The position numbers were made by a program, and so were the translations under genes. Shown one piece after another: positions 1 through 9,013 of a stretch of 64,000 bases of DNA (position 1 is the stretch's first letter; the number at the start of each line of letters is the position of its first letter). Below the pieces are notes generated by a model. That model saw only the letters and a program-made list of their open reading frames with translations. It ran no database searches and was not told where the DNA came from. This DNA comes from an uncultured Gemella sp. Its GTDB lineage: Bacteria > Bacillota > Bacilli > Staphylococcales > Gemellaceae. The stretch covers positions 1-64,000 of the forward strand of contig NZ_CAAFUZ010000063.1 in NCBI RefSeq assembly GCF_900766305.1, in the 5' to 3' direction.

Positions 1-61
1 CTACTGAAACAATCAATAGATTTATTCCAATAATCGTCTGTACAATTTCGTAAGCTGACAA
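1..61 (-). CDS. Hol_Tox-like small membrane toxin, 5' part only
   Basis: Reading leftward, a good ribosome binding site (GAAAGGAG) precedes a TTG start at 61 and an open frame beginning MSAYEIVQTIIGINLLIVSV that runs off the window edge. A short polar start followed at once by a hydrophobic helix is typical of the putative holin-like toxins (Hol_Tox family) of Firmicutes, which are usually about 30 to 40 residues and act as type I toxins paired with an antisense RNA. An upstream in-frame ATG at 121 exists, but the strong site favours the TTG. The end of the gene and any antisense RNA are outside the window. Confidence 0.5.
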   Translation of the reverse strand, partial: MSAYEIVQTIIGINLLIVSV

Positions 62-748
62 CTTGCTACTCCTTTCGTCCAGATTTTGATACTTATGAGC
101 ATAAGCATCATCTCCTTTCATATTGAAGTAGCCACCATCTTTATCGGAAACTAATGTCCCCTAACTTCTCTCTCCAATTTTGATTATATCAAATTAATGT
201 ATGATAATCAACAATTTATAAATATACGTAATCTTATAAATTTAAAGAATAATAATTTATTACAGAGAATATAAAAAAACTCATTTACTAAAATTTTACT
301 GAGGTTATTATATAAAAAAAGTGGTTTTAATGGGAAAATTTTTGAGAAAATATATAGGAATTAAGGGGATACTTTTATTTACGAAAAAGTGGAGACATGG
401 ATTTTTTTAAGTTCATTTAAAAGACAAGTTTCTGGTTACAGTCCAGTTTTTTTGTGAAATGGAATTAAGAAATTCTAAAAATAACCTTGAGTTTTCAGAA
501 ATAACATTGACTAGCAATTTTTTATTTGATATAATTTCTATAATTTAACAAAACGTTAATTAGATTTTATGTTGAGTCGAAAGTTAATCTATAGATTGAA
601 TTATTCTACAGTATTAAATATTAAGAAAGAAATTGATTAGCTTTAATGAGCAATTGATTTCTTTTTATTATATTTAGATTTTCAAAGGATTTTTGTAAAA
701 TGGAAACTGAACTTTTAAATAGGAAAACTCAATTAAGGGGTGAGAAAT
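62..748. other. Long AT-rich gap without a convincing gene
   Basis: Between the leftward toxin start and the first ABC gene I see no supported gene. A 26-codon frame at 330-410 (starting MGKFLRKYIG, basic and hydrophobic, ending WRHGFF) has only a weak ribosome binding site and could be the broken N-terminus of a transporter. A T-rich, weakly palindromic stretch around 625-665 may be a decayed terminator. Confidence 0.5.
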
Positions 749-2326
749 ATGAGGAAATTTTTATTTGCGGTAGTTTTATTTCTTATTATAGTAGTCTCGG
801 GAATTAATATTTATTTTTCTTATCAAATTAAATATGTTGTTGATGCACTTACTACTAAAAATGAGCAATTATTCTACAATCAAATTATATATTTATCTGT
901 AATTATAATACTAATGCTTATATGTGAATATTTACGTCAGATTTTAGATACTGTTTATCTAAATAAAATTGGATTCAATATTCATAGAACCCTTGTGGGA
1001 AGTTTACTTAGGAATAAACTAGATACAAAGAGTAAAAATTTATTATCTACTGTAAATAATGATATTGAAATGGTAAAAGATCAATATTATAATACGATTT
1101 TTTCTCTGTATCAGGGGATAGTTTATTTTATTTTTGCTACAATAGCGTTGTTCAAATTGGATGTAACAACAGCGTTTTGGGTTATAGGATTGTCACTATT
1201 TCCGATTGTAATTCCTAACCTATTCAAATCATATTTGAAAAATGTTCAAAACAGTATTTCTATACAAAAGGCTAGTTATAACGATAAACTTGAAGATTTT
1301 TTAGAAGGGTTATTAGTTATTAAAAATAGCGATTCTGCTAATATATTTTATGAAAAATTACTTAATGAATATAAAAAAATAAATAAACTTGTTAATAGGA
1401 AGAATGTTTTAGCATCACTTGTAAATGTCTTAACAGGATTAGTATTCTATGCTACTATTATTGCTATTTTATATATAGGAGGTCGTCAAGCTCTGTTAGG
1501 AAATACTAGTGTAGGGGATATAGTATCTATTTTTACTATTTCTGCAGAGTTAGTAATGCCTGTCAATTTGATAACAGCTTCTATAGCTAATATAACATCC
1601 GTAAAAGATATAAAAAGGGAATTAGATTCTAAAGAGAAGTTTGAATATATAGATAGTCATAAAATTATCGATTTTGAAAACATAGAAATTCGAAATGAAA
1701 GCTATAAATTTAATAATAGAGAAATTTTTAGTGATTTTTCGGCTATTTTTGAAAAAGGTAAAAAGTATTTAATTCAAGGAGATAGTGGTAGTGGAAAATC
1801 GACGTTAGCATTACTATTAACAAAAAATCTTGAAGGATGTAATATCTTTTTAAATGGAAAAAATATTAACAGTTATGAATACAACACAATTCAGAAACTA
1901 ATAACTTATGTACCTCAAGATAGTTTTATATTTGTAGGTACGATTATAGATAATCTTACCTTTTATAAAAATATAGAAGCGGATAAAATAATGACTTTAA
2001 TAAAAGAAACTAGATTAGATGACAAAATTAAAGAAGCTTCTGATTTGATCAATACAACGTACAATAAGAGAAAATCAAATTTATCTGGTGGACAAAAACA
2101 AAGGTTAGCATTAATTAGGGCAATATTACAGGAAAAACAGGTTATAGTTTTAGATGAAACATTATCAGGATTGGATAAAGATACATATATTTTAGTCGAA
2201 AAATTACTATTAAGTATGAAAGATAAAACTCTAATTCATATCTCACACAGATCTTATCCAGAAACTTTGAATATGTATGATGAGGTATATGTAATGGGGA
2301 AGATGGGATTGAATCAAAAGTCCTAA
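749..2326 (+). CDS. Fused ABC exporter (permease-ATPase), bacteriocin/lipid type
   Basis: A 525-residue half-transporter with a six-helix exporter-type membrane domain (about 1-290) followed by an ATPase domain. Seen in the ATPase: Walker A GDSGSGKS near 344, Q-loop YVPQD near 386, signature LSGGQ near 445, Walker B VIVLDE near 465 and the switch His (ISHRS) near 497, so it should be active as a dimer. The frame is open from GTG 740, but AAGGGG at 735-740 is spaced 8 bases from ATG 749, which I choose. Substrate cannot be told; ABC exporters of this shape in such islands often export peptides. It is followed by a palindromic repeat and then an MFS gene on the same strand. Confidence 0.88.
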   Translation: MRKFLFAVVLFLIIVVSGINIYFSYQIKYVVDALTTKNEQLFYNQIIYLSVIIILMLICEYLRQILDTVYLNKIGFNIHRTLVGSLLRNKLDTKSKNLLSTVNNDIEMVKDQYYNTIFSLYQGIVYFIFATIALFKLDVTTAFWVIGLSLFPIVIPNLFKSYLKNVQNSISIQKASYNDKLEDFLEGLLVIKNSDSANIFYEKLLNEYKKINKLVNRKNVLASLVNVLTGLVFYATIIAILYIGGRQALLGNTSVGDIVSIFTISAELVMPVNLITASIANITSVKDIKRELDSKEKFEYIDSHKIIDFENIEIRNESYKFNNREIFSDFSAIFEKGKKYLIQGDSGSGKSTLALLLTKNLEGCNIFLNGKNINSYEYNTIQKLITYVPQDSFIFVGTIIDNLTFYKNIEADKIMTLIKETRLDDKIKEASDLINTTYNKRKSNLSGGQKQRLALIRAILQEKQVIVLDETLSGLDKDTYILVEKLLLSMKDKTLIHISHRSYPETLNMYDEVYVMGKMGLNQKS

Positions 2327-2334
2327 AATTTAAT

Positions 2335-2475
2335 AAAGTTTATACGAGAGCTTATGACTTGGTGGTTTATTGATATATAAATTCACCTTGTGAAAGCTTT
2401 TTAGATATTTGATAAACTTTTCGGAGATGACTCGATAAAATCTCTTTCTCCGAAATCACAATTTTTGAGTCACTT
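2335..2475 (+). repeat. Two-module palindromic repeat, copy 1
   Basis: Two successive palindromes: one around ATTGATATATAAA...TTTTTAGATATTTGAT, the second around GATGACTCGATAAAATC...GATTTTTGAGTCAC-like arms. The same arrangement with the same linker words recurs at 17588-17731, and the second module alone recurs at 7906-7960 and 54251-54301. It lies between same-strand genes and ends close to a T-rich run, so it may also terminate transcription. Confidence 0.7.
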
Positions 2476-2513
2476 TCATAATACTTTAAAATATAGAGAT
2501 AGGAGAGTCTAAT

Positions 2514-3710
2514 ATGTTAAATAGAAATTTTAATTTATTATGGTTATCTCAGATAGTTAGTTCAATTGGAAATAAACTGACTATATTTGGATTTCCATTA
2601 GTAGGAATATTCATTTACGATACTACGGTATTAGAAACTTCTATGATTACAGTAATGTCGTTTTTACCGAGCTTACTTTTTGGAACAATAATAGGGGTTG
2701 TTGTAGATAGGGGGGATAAAAGGAAAATAGGGATTTTTACAAATATAATTTGTTTTGTTATTTCTATAGTATTATTTGTATTTTCTATTTTCAAAATATT
2801 ACCATTGTGGGGATTTTACATTTTGATTTTCTTATTGAATACATTCTTATTATTTGGGAGTATATCTTTTTATAGTCAGATTCCTATGGTAGTAGAGAAA
2901 GAAAATCTAAAGAAAGCAAATTATAAAATGGAATTAAGTAATAGTGTTATTGATACTGCCGCTCCAAGTGTTGGTGGGATTATATTTAGTTTATTTTCAG
3001 CTCCGTTTATCTTTATAATAGATGGGATAACATTTATACTAGCAAGTTTTTGTCAGATATTACTTCCATGTAATATAGAGAAAGATAGAGTAAAAACAAA
3101 AAAGAAATCGATAGTTCACGTAAGAGAAGCATATAATTATGTTTTTAATAATCAAATATTATTTAAATTGGCGATGAGTTACTTTGTATTAGTATTTGGT
3201 ATAGGTATTTTTCAGTCGATTCAGTTTTATTACTTAAGTAAAGTTTTAAATGTTGCTCCATATACAATTGGGATGATTATAAGCGTAGGGAATATAGGTC
3301 TTGTAGTAGCATCGATAAGTTCTTTAAAAATATCTGATACTATAGGAATGGGAAGAACTATAATATTATCATTTATTTTATATGCAGTGGGCTTCACTCT
3401 TTATTATTTAAGCAGTGAAGAGAGTACATTATCTTTATTTGTTGCAACTATGTGTATAGGAGCAGCGATGCCTTTATATAATGTGAATGCTACTACAATA
3501 AGACAAAGTAATGTTGATTTATCAATGTTGGGAAGTGTTTCTGCTATTTGGAGAATTTTTGGAAGAGGACTTATTCCACTAGGAGCGACAATAGGTGGAG
3601 GTATTTCAACATATTTTTCGGTAGGAATTGCGATATTAATATCGGTTATTATAGTTTTATTAGGTTTGTGTATAGTATTATTTTCTGATGAATTAAAAAA
3701 ATACACGTAG
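2514..3710 (+). CDS. MFS efflux transporter
   Basis: A 398-residue, about 12-helix carrier. The N-terminus (LLWLSQIVSSIGNKLT) and the GxxxDRxxKR-type loop between helices 2 and 3 (VVVDRGDKRKIG near 65) are typical of the MFS branch that includes MefA-like macrolide pumps and enterobactin-exporter-like carriers. AGGAGA at 2501-2506 sits 7 bases before ATG 2514. Substrate unknown; its place between ABC exporters suggests export of a toxic compound or secreted metabolite. Confidence 0.85.
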   Translation: MLNRNFNLLWLSQIVSSIGNKLTIFGFPLVGIFIYDTTVLETSMITVMSFLPSLLFGTIIGVVVDRGDKRKIGIFTNIICFVISIVLFVFSIFKILPLWGFYILIFLLNTFLLFGSISFYSQIPMVVEKENLKKANYKMELSNSVIDTAAPSVGGIIFSLFSAPFIFIIDGITFILASFCQILLPCNIEKDRVKTKKKSIVHVREAYNYVFNNQILFKLAMSYFVLVFGIGIFQSIQFYYLSKVLNVAPYTIGMIISVGNIGLVVASISSLKISDTIGMGRTIILSFILYAVGFTLYYLSSEESTLSLFVATMCIGAAMPLYNVNATTIRQSNVDLSMLGSVSAIWRIFGRGLIPLGATIGGGISTYFSVGIAILISVIIVLLGLCIVLFSDELKKYT

Positions 3711-3826
3711 CATTACATCATAAATATTTTGAATGCGTTTTAAAAAATGATATAATATAATTGAATAAGTATAAATAATTATATTGTATTAGTTAATAAA
3801 ATAATTTTAAAAAGGAGGGGAGAAAA

Positions 3827-4216
3827 ATGAATAAGCTTAAAGATTTAGGTTTGTTGGTATTGCAAGTTGAAGTAGTAGGTTTCTTATTTATAGCGATGAA
3901 TAAATATTTAACTAACACTACAAGCTTTTTACCTGAAGCTTTTACTCAGGATAAGACAGATATTAAGGCATATAGTTTAGCTGCATTGGCGTTTATGATA
4001 TTAGGTATTGCTCAATATTATGTGGTTGACTTATATGAAAAAATCAACTGGAAAAAAGCGAGTGTAATTGAATACTTGGTAGAAGTAGCAGGAGTTTTAC
4101 TAGTATTTATCTATTTACAATTTATAGATAATCTAGCTAAGTTCGCATTTCTATTCGTGTTAGTTTCATTTCTATTCGTAATGAGATATTTATACTTTTA
4201 TAAGAAATTTGCATAA
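3827..4216 (+). CDS. Small four-helix membrane protein, unknown
   Basis: A 129-residue protein with about four hydrophobic segments (near 7-25, 48-65, 82-100 and 105-125) and a strong AAGGAGGGG site before ATG 3827. I do not recognise a family. It is followed by a bidirectional terminator and stands alone between the MFS gene and a convergent ABC gene. Size and setting would suit an immunity or accessory protein, but that is inference. Confidence 0.7.
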   Translation: MNKLKDLGLLVLQVEVVGFLFIAMNKYLTNTTSFLPEAFTQDKTDIKAYSLAALAFMILGIAQYYVVDLYEKINWKKASVIEYLVEVAGVLLVFIYLQFIDNLAKFAFLFVLVSFLFVMRYLYFYKKFA

Positions 4217-4356
4217 GTTTAGACTTTTGAACAATTACTAGAGGAGGATACTGTTCAAAGTGTAGAAATTTTTAGTTTAAAATTTTAATTTGGAATGTAG
4301 GTATTCAATATAATTGTTGTACTATTGTTGCTAGATTTTATAGGGGAAAATAAGAA

Positions 4357-4391
4357 AATGCCAAGTAATGTAAATTGCTTGGCATTTTTGT
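4357..4391. terminator. Bidirectional intrinsic terminator
   Basis: AAAATGCCAAG paired with CTTGGCATTTTT around a short loop, with A-run and T-run flanks. It separates the convergent genes ending at 4216 (+) and 4410 (-). Confidence 0.8.
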
Positions 4392-4409
4392 GTTGTTTAA
4401 TAAGTGATA

Positions 4410-6008
4410 TTACTGTGCTTTTAATTCTACACATTCTGTTAGTTGTTTTTTGATTTCTTCTTGTATATGGTGAGAAATCATGATTAATGTTAATTTTTCG
4501 TCAGCTAAGATATTGTTTTCTATACGTACTGCTGTTTTTTCATCTAATGCTGAGGTTGCTTCATCAAGAATTAAAATTGGATAATTTCTAATTAAAACTC
4601 TCGCAAGAACTAATCTTTGTTTTTCTCCTCCTGATAGGATTTCTCCCATATTAGATAAGTTATGATCTAAGCCATCAGGTAAAGCTCTAACTCTATCAGC
4701 TAAACAAACTTTTTCTAGCGTATTACATATTTCTTCATCTGAATAACTATCATCTAAAGTGATGTTATATCGGATTGAACCGCTGAAAATAGAAGTTTGT
4801 TGACTCACATATCCAATCTCTTTGGAGAAGTTAATATCATCCTGTATTTCAAGGGGATTTCCATCGATTAAAACTTTATCTTGGTTGGATTGTAATTTCC
4901 CTAGTAGCAACTTGATTATAGTAGATTTTCCAGAACCACTTTTACCAATTACGGCATATTTTCCACCTTTATTTATATTAAAGTTGAAATTTTTAATGAC
5001 ATGGTTATCTCCGAAACTATAATTAAAGTCTTTAAATTCAATATTTTCTTCAACGTGAGGATAAATTGTTTCTTTAGCAGTTGATTTAGTTATAACGCTA
5101 TTTAATATTTCTTTTGTACCGATTACCTTAATATACAAATCTACCAATTGATTGATAGAAGTAAGGTATATGCCTAGTATAGTAGATACCGAAGCAATTG
5201 TACCGATTGTCAATTCATTTTTTAAAACTAAGTAAATCGCAAAGATAAAAATTAATAGTTCAAGTAATTTCTCTATACTTTGTAAAGTTAATTCACCTAA
5301 TGCCATTAATTTAGAAATACTATACTGTTGATCTTCTTTTTGAATCTGACTAGCCTTAACATTTTTTGAGAATAAATTTATCTTACCAATATTCTTTAAA
5401 TCTTCATAACCTGTTAAATATTCCTTTAAAACTCCAGAAAATTTCCCTGATAAAATTGATAAATTTGTATATCCTACACTAATTTTATTACCGAACTTAC
5501 CGCTTATTAAGAACATAGCGATTGATGATAATAGGGCGAATACAACAAATTTCCAATTAATTAGCCATAAAAATACTACTGATGAGATAAATAATACAAT
5601 AGCACTAAGTAAACCAGTTAATGGTGAGAATAAATACGCAGATAATAATTCAAGTTGATAAGTGTATTTAGTCATATGCTCACCAGAATCAACCTTATTA
5701 AATTCTGATTGAGACATAGTTTCTATGTTTTTACTAATTCTATCCCCTAGATATATTTTCCATTGTTTAACTAATTGTGCGATTATTATTTTTAGCCACG
5801 CTCTAAGAAGTTCTACTATTGTTAAAATACAAATAATAACTCCAACTTTTGTCCAAAGAGACCCTGTTTTGTATATTACAGAATCAACAATATCAACACG
5901 AGCGTATACAACATAAACAGTCCCTATTGATACTATTAATGTCAAAATAAACATAATGCTTAACTTTAATTTGTTTAATGTTATAACTTCTAAAATATTT
6001 TTAATCAT
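4410..6008 (-). CDS. Fused ABC exporter (permease-ATPase)
   Basis: A 532-residue half-transporter: membrane domain about 1-310, ATPase about 325-532. Walker A GKSGSGKS near 354, Q-loop YVSQQ near 397, signature LSGGE near 457, Walker B ILILDE near 476, His SHH near 512. AAGGAG is spaced normally before ATG 6008. It is transcribed alone, divergently from the related exporter at 6271; the two shared-length, divergent exporters could act together or as separate homodimers. Substrate unknown. Confidence 0.88.
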   Translation of the reverse strand: MIKNILEVITLNKLKLSIMFILTLIVSIGTVYVVYARVDIVDSVIYKTGSLWTKVGVIICILTIVELLRAWLKIIIAQLVKQWKIYLGDRISKNIETMSQSEFNKVDSGEHMTKYTYQLELLSAYLFSPLTGLLSAIVLFISSVVFLWLINWKFVVFALLSSIAMFLISGKFGNKISVGYTNLSILSGKFSGVLKEYLTGYEDLKNIGKINLFSKNVKASQIQKEDQQYSISKLMALGELTLQSIEKLLELLIFIFAIYLVLKNELTIGTIASVSTILGIYLTSINQLVDLYIKVIGTKEILNSVITKSTAKETIYPHVEENIEFKDFNYSFGDNHVIKNFNFNINKGGKYAVIGKSGSGKSTIIKLLLGKLQSNQDKVLIDGNPLEIQDDINFSKEIGYVSQQTSIFSGSIRYNITLDDSYSDEEICNTLEKVCLADRVRALPDGLDHNLSNMGEILSGGEKQRLVLARVLIRNYPILILDEATSALDEKTAVRIENNILADEKLTLIMISHHIQEEIKKQLTECVELKAQ

Positions 6009-6076
6009 ATTGCTCTCCTTTGTATAGATTACATAAATGTTGTTTGTATTTAAGTTACAAGCTTTATGTAACTTTT

Positions 6077-6104
6077 ATTATACTGACTTTTTTTTTTATG
6101 TCAA
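6077..6104 (-). promoter_or_regulatory. Consensus sigma-A promoter for the leftward ABC exporter
   Basis: Read on the minus strand: TTGACA (6104-6099), 16-base spacer, TATAAT (6082-6077), about 70 bases upstream of ATG 6008. Confidence 0.75.
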
Positions 6105-6143
6105 GATAATTTAAGGAAGTTTTCTGAAAATTATAATTTTATA

Positions 6144-6172
6144 TTGTTATCATCTTTTTTTCATACTATAAT
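6144..6172 (+). promoter_or_regulatory. Promoter of the rightward ABC exporter
   Basis: TTGTTA (6144-6149), 17-base spacer ending in TTCATAC, TATAAT (6167-6172). The -10 neighbourhood (TTCATA-TATAATAAA) resembles promoters at 10317-10345 and 12474-12502. Confidence 0.65.
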
Positions 6173-6270
6173 AAAAGTATAAATATAAGTTGGTATTTAC
6201 ATATGTTTCTCAAAATTTTCCTTAGATAGAATATTATGAAATTAAGTGGAATTAAAAGTAGGAGGTATTT

Positions 6271-7851
6271 ATGAAAAAATATATTTTAAAATTTAAATAT
6301 AGGTTCTTATTAATTTGTTTTCTTATATTGTTAAGGCAGTTATTTCTTATGAAAAGTAACTTTTTAAATGCAGATGCTATAACTGTGCTTACTAATAGAA
6401 ATCTACATAGTTTCTTTGAAATCATCTTATTCTTATCGGTTACGTGGTTAGTTATTATAGTAATTGATAGGGTGGTAAAGGTAAGAGAGGAGATTTTCAT
6501 TCAAGATATTGGAATAGATGTTAAGGATAATCTGTCTACTAACCTTGTAGAATTAGATATTGAAAAGTATAAAGATAACTCATCTGGTGTTTATCAATCT
6601 TGGTTTAATAATGATATTCAAATGATTCAAGAAAAAGGGTTGAGGAATATATTCGCTATAATATACAGTCTTTCTGGTGTGGTATTTTCTCTTTATGCTC
6701 TATTGAAATATCACTGGATCATTTCTTTAATTACTATTATAGGAACAGGAATATTAATTTATCTTCCGAAAATTTTTAATAAAAAACTTCATAATATGGG
6801 AACAGAGGTTACTAAAGAAAATGAGAACTATGTTGCTTCGTTAGAGGAGACGATTTTAGGCTATGATACTTATTTCTCTCTTAATAAATTACAGATAATT
6901 CCCAAAAGAATAGCACATATTAGTAGTATTTTGAAAAATGTATTTGTTAAACAAAGTAAATTGGAAAGCAATTATTATATGCTTAACTTCGGTTTAAATG
7001 TCTTTTTCCAAGTGTTATTAGTATTTGTTACAGGGTATTTAGTTGTTAATGATAATTTGGAAATTGGTGCAGTTGCAGCTGTAGGAATGTTTTCCAATCT
7101 TGTATTTGATGGTATGAGCCAAGTAGGTTATAGAATAGCATTTATTAAAGGTGCAAAACCTATATTTTCTAAGCACGATGAGTTCATGTCGAAAAATAAA
7201 GATACTCATTTACCGGTTGAATATTCTTTAAGAGAAACATTATTTAATATTAAAAATTTATGTTTTAGTTATGGTGACAAGGAAATCTTAAATAATTTGA
7301 ACCTTGATATAAAAGAGGGGAATAAATATCTAATAAGCGGAGATAGTGGAGTAGGAAAATCAACATTTTTTAAAATTATTACGGGACAACTGAGAAATTA
7401 TGAAGGTAGTGTAGAGTATTGTAGTGTTGATTTGAAAAAATTGTCTACTAAGCAAATACTAGAAAAACTGACTATAATTCAACAAGAAAATTTTGTATTT
7501 TCAGGTACTGTCAAAGACAATATTACTATGGGAGAAGTAGCTGAGGATAGTGAAGTAACTAAGTATTTAGAAAGAGTGGGCTTAACGCAGAAGGACTTCT
7601 TATATTCAGAAGTAGAGGTTCATGGGAAAAATCTTTCAGGAGGGCAACGTCAAAGATTGGCTATAGCTAGAGCGTTATTTAATGGTAAAAAGATACTGTT
7701 AATTGACGAAGGAACATCAGCTTTAGACAAAGAATCAGCGAAAAGTTTAGTAGAAATGCTGTTAGGAAATAAAGACTTAACGATAATAATGATTAGCCAT
7801 GACATAAGTGAAGAACTAAGAGGAAAATTTGATAACATTATAAAATTGTAA
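6271..7851 (+). CDS. Fused ABC exporter (permease-ATPase)
   Basis: A 526-residue half-transporter with the same plan as the exporters at 749 and 6008(-). Membrane domain about 1-320; Walker A GDSGVGKS near 357, Q-loop IIQQEN near 407, signature LSGGQ near 455, Walker B ILLIDE near 477, His MISHD near 510. GGAGGT is spaced 4 bases from ATG 6271 after a good promoter. Divergent from the exporter ending at 4410. Substrate unknown; peptide or drug export likely from the context. Confidence 0.88.
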   Translation: MKKYILKFKYRFLLICFLILLRQLFLMKSNFLNADAITVLTNRNLHSFFEIILFLSVTWLVIIVIDRVVKVREEIFIQDIGIDVKDNLSTNLVELDIEKYKDNSSGVYQSWFNNDIQMIQEKGLRNIFAIIYSLSGVVFSLYALLKYHWIISLITIIGTGILIYLPKIFNKKLHNMGTEVTKENENYVASLEETILGYDTYFSLNKLQIIPKRIAHISSILKNVFVKQSKLESNYYMLNFGLNVFFQVLLVFVTGYLVVNDNLEIGAVAAVGMFSNLVFDGMSQVGYRIAFIKGAKPIFSKHDEFMSKNKDTHLPVEYSLRETLFNIKNLCFSYGDKEILNNLNLDIKEGNKYLISGDSGVGKSTFFKIITGQLRNYEGSVEYCSVDLKKLSTKQILEKLTIIQQENFVFSGTVKDNITMGEVAEDSEVTKYLERVGLTQKDFLYSEVEVHGKNLSGGQRQRLAIARALFNGKKILLIDEGTSALDKESAKSLVEMLLGNKDLTIIMISHDISEELRGKFDNIIKL

Positions 7852-7905
7852 TGTAAGTTAAAATTAATAAAATAAAGATTTAGATTCATATATAAGAATG
7901 AAAAC

Positions 7906-7960
7906 TGGGGAGTGGCTCAAAAATCGATTTCTCTGAAAATAAGATTTTTAGTTATCCCCT
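7906..7960 (+). repeat. Palindromic repeat, second module only
   Basis: GGGGAGTGGCTCAAAAATCG facing AAGATTTTTAGTTATCCCCT. This matches the second palindrome of the larger repeats at 2335 and 17588. It lies between the ABC exporter and the acetyltransferase gene, so it could terminate the former. Confidence 0.6.
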
Positions 7961-7981
7961 AATTTGATAAGGAGGACAAGT

Positions 7982-8800
7982 ATGAGTTATAAGTTTATGA
8001 GTGATGCATTAGATAATAATCTAATGCCAATAGGTAAAAGTGATTTTTCAAATCTATTTAAAGATTTAGGAATAGAAGAAGGCGATATCCTGATCGCACA
8101 TGTTTCTCTTAGCAAATTCGGCTATATAATAGGTGGTGCGAGATGTATTTATGAAGCACTTATGGAAGGATTAGGAGAAAATGGAACGCTCGTTGTCCCA
8201 ACGCAATCTTTAGAAAATATGTCTCCAGAGTATTGGGAATATCCTAAAGTTCCCAAGGAGTGGATAGAAAAAATAAAACGAGAGAGTTTATCTTATGATG
8301 TTAATCTATCTAGTACGCGAGGTATGGGAAAATTTAGCGAGTTTGTTATGAATTTAGCACACTCAGTTAGAAGTTCTCATCCACTATATTCTTTTTCAGC
8401 AGTAGGAGAAAAAAGACAGGAAATAATAAAAGAGCATCCATTAGATGATGGCTTAGGATATAATTCACCATTAGGGAGATTATATGATCAAAATGCCAAA
8501 ATTTTATTATTCGGAACTGATTTTGAATCCAATACAGCATTGCATCTTGCAGAGTATTCACTAAATAGAAAAACAATAAAAGAAAGTGCTAATGTAGATG
8601 GAGAGTGGGTAGAATTCTCTAATATCGAATTAGATATATATGATGATTTTTTAACAGTCCAGAAAGAATTCATGGAGAATTATAAGGAAAGTTATCAAAT
8701 AAAAGAAATACAGAAAACACCGGTTCTTTGTGTAGATTTAAAAAGTTGCGTAGATTTTGCGAAAGAATATTATAGAAGAAAAGAAGATATAAATTCATAA
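7982..8800 (+). CDS. AAC(3)-family aminoglycoside N-acetyltransferase-like enzyme
   Basis: A 272-residue protein of the Antibiotic_NAT (AAC(3)/YokD) fold, which transfers acetyl from acetyl-CoA to an amino group. Recognisable blocks: GDILIAHVSLSKFG near 33, GTLVVPTQ near 68, GMGKFSEF near 110, VRSSHPLYSFSAVG near 125, SPLGRLY near 158 and NTALHLAEYSLNRK near 180, where the conserved His lies. The frame is open from TTG 7964, but AAGGAGG at 7969-7975 fixes ATG 7982. Many chromosomal members are not proven resistance enzymes, so the substrate is open; it may modify an endogenous or co-exported compound. Confidence 0.85.
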   Translation: MSYKFMSDALDNNLMPIGKSDFSNLFKDLGIEEGDILIAHVSLSKFGYIIGGARCIYEALMEGLGENGTLVVPTQSLENMSPEYWEYPKVPKEWIEKIKRESLSYDVNLSSTRGMGKFSEFVMNLAHSVRSSHPLYSFSAVGEKRQEIIKEHPLDDGLGYNSPLGRLYDQNAKILLFGTDFESNTALHLAEYSLNRKTIKESANVDGEWVEFSNIELDIYDDFLTVQKEFMENYKESYQIKEIQKTPVLCVDLKSCVDFAKEYYRRKEDINS

Positions 8801-8817
8801 AGTTAATACTGAATAAT

Positions 8818-8856
8818 GTGCACTTAGTGAATTTTAGAAATAGCTAGGATTTTTAT
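8818..8856 (+). terminator. CTTAGT/AGCTAG repeat, terminator-like copy A
   Basis: GTGCACTTAGT ... ATAGCTAGGATTTTTATT. Imperfect hairpin with a T-run behind the acetyltransferase gene. Same word order as copies at 10159-10203 and 12399-12438. Confidence 0.5.
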
Positions 8857-8902
8857 TGTAGTTTCAGTTAATGTATGATATACTGAACGTACAGATCGAA
8901 TA

Positions 8903-8937
8903 GAAGCCCCTGCTGTGTACACAGTGGGGGCTTTTCT
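8903..8937 (+). terminator. Strong intrinsic terminator
   Basis: AAGCCCC ... GGGGCTTTT stem whose interior is itself the palindrome CTGTGTACACAG. It is unusually GC-rich for this region and follows the acetyltransferase gene. Confidence 0.8.
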
Positions 8938-8959
8938 AATAAGAGGAGAATGATCATTT

Positions 8960-9013
8960 ATGGAGAAAATATATAAAACTCAAATAGAGAGGGTAAGGAG
9001 GTGTTCTTTATAG
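8960..9013 (+). CDS. Possible 17-codon leader ORF
   Basis: ATG 8960 lies 11 bases behind GAGGAG (8943-8948) and opens MEKIYKTQIERVRRCSL, ending with TAG at 9011-9013. That stop overlaps the position best spaced for initiation of the following carrier gene (ATA 9010). Translation of this frame could therefore deliver ribosomes to it. No family is recognised; it may be only a by-product of the site. Confidence 0.35.
   Translation: MEKIYKTQIERVRRCSL

Noticed and set aside
330-410. 26-codon basic, hydrophobic peptide MGKFLRKYIG...
   Set aside because: Only a weak ribosome site and no terminator; more likely a relic of a transporter start. Mentioned in the gap entry only.
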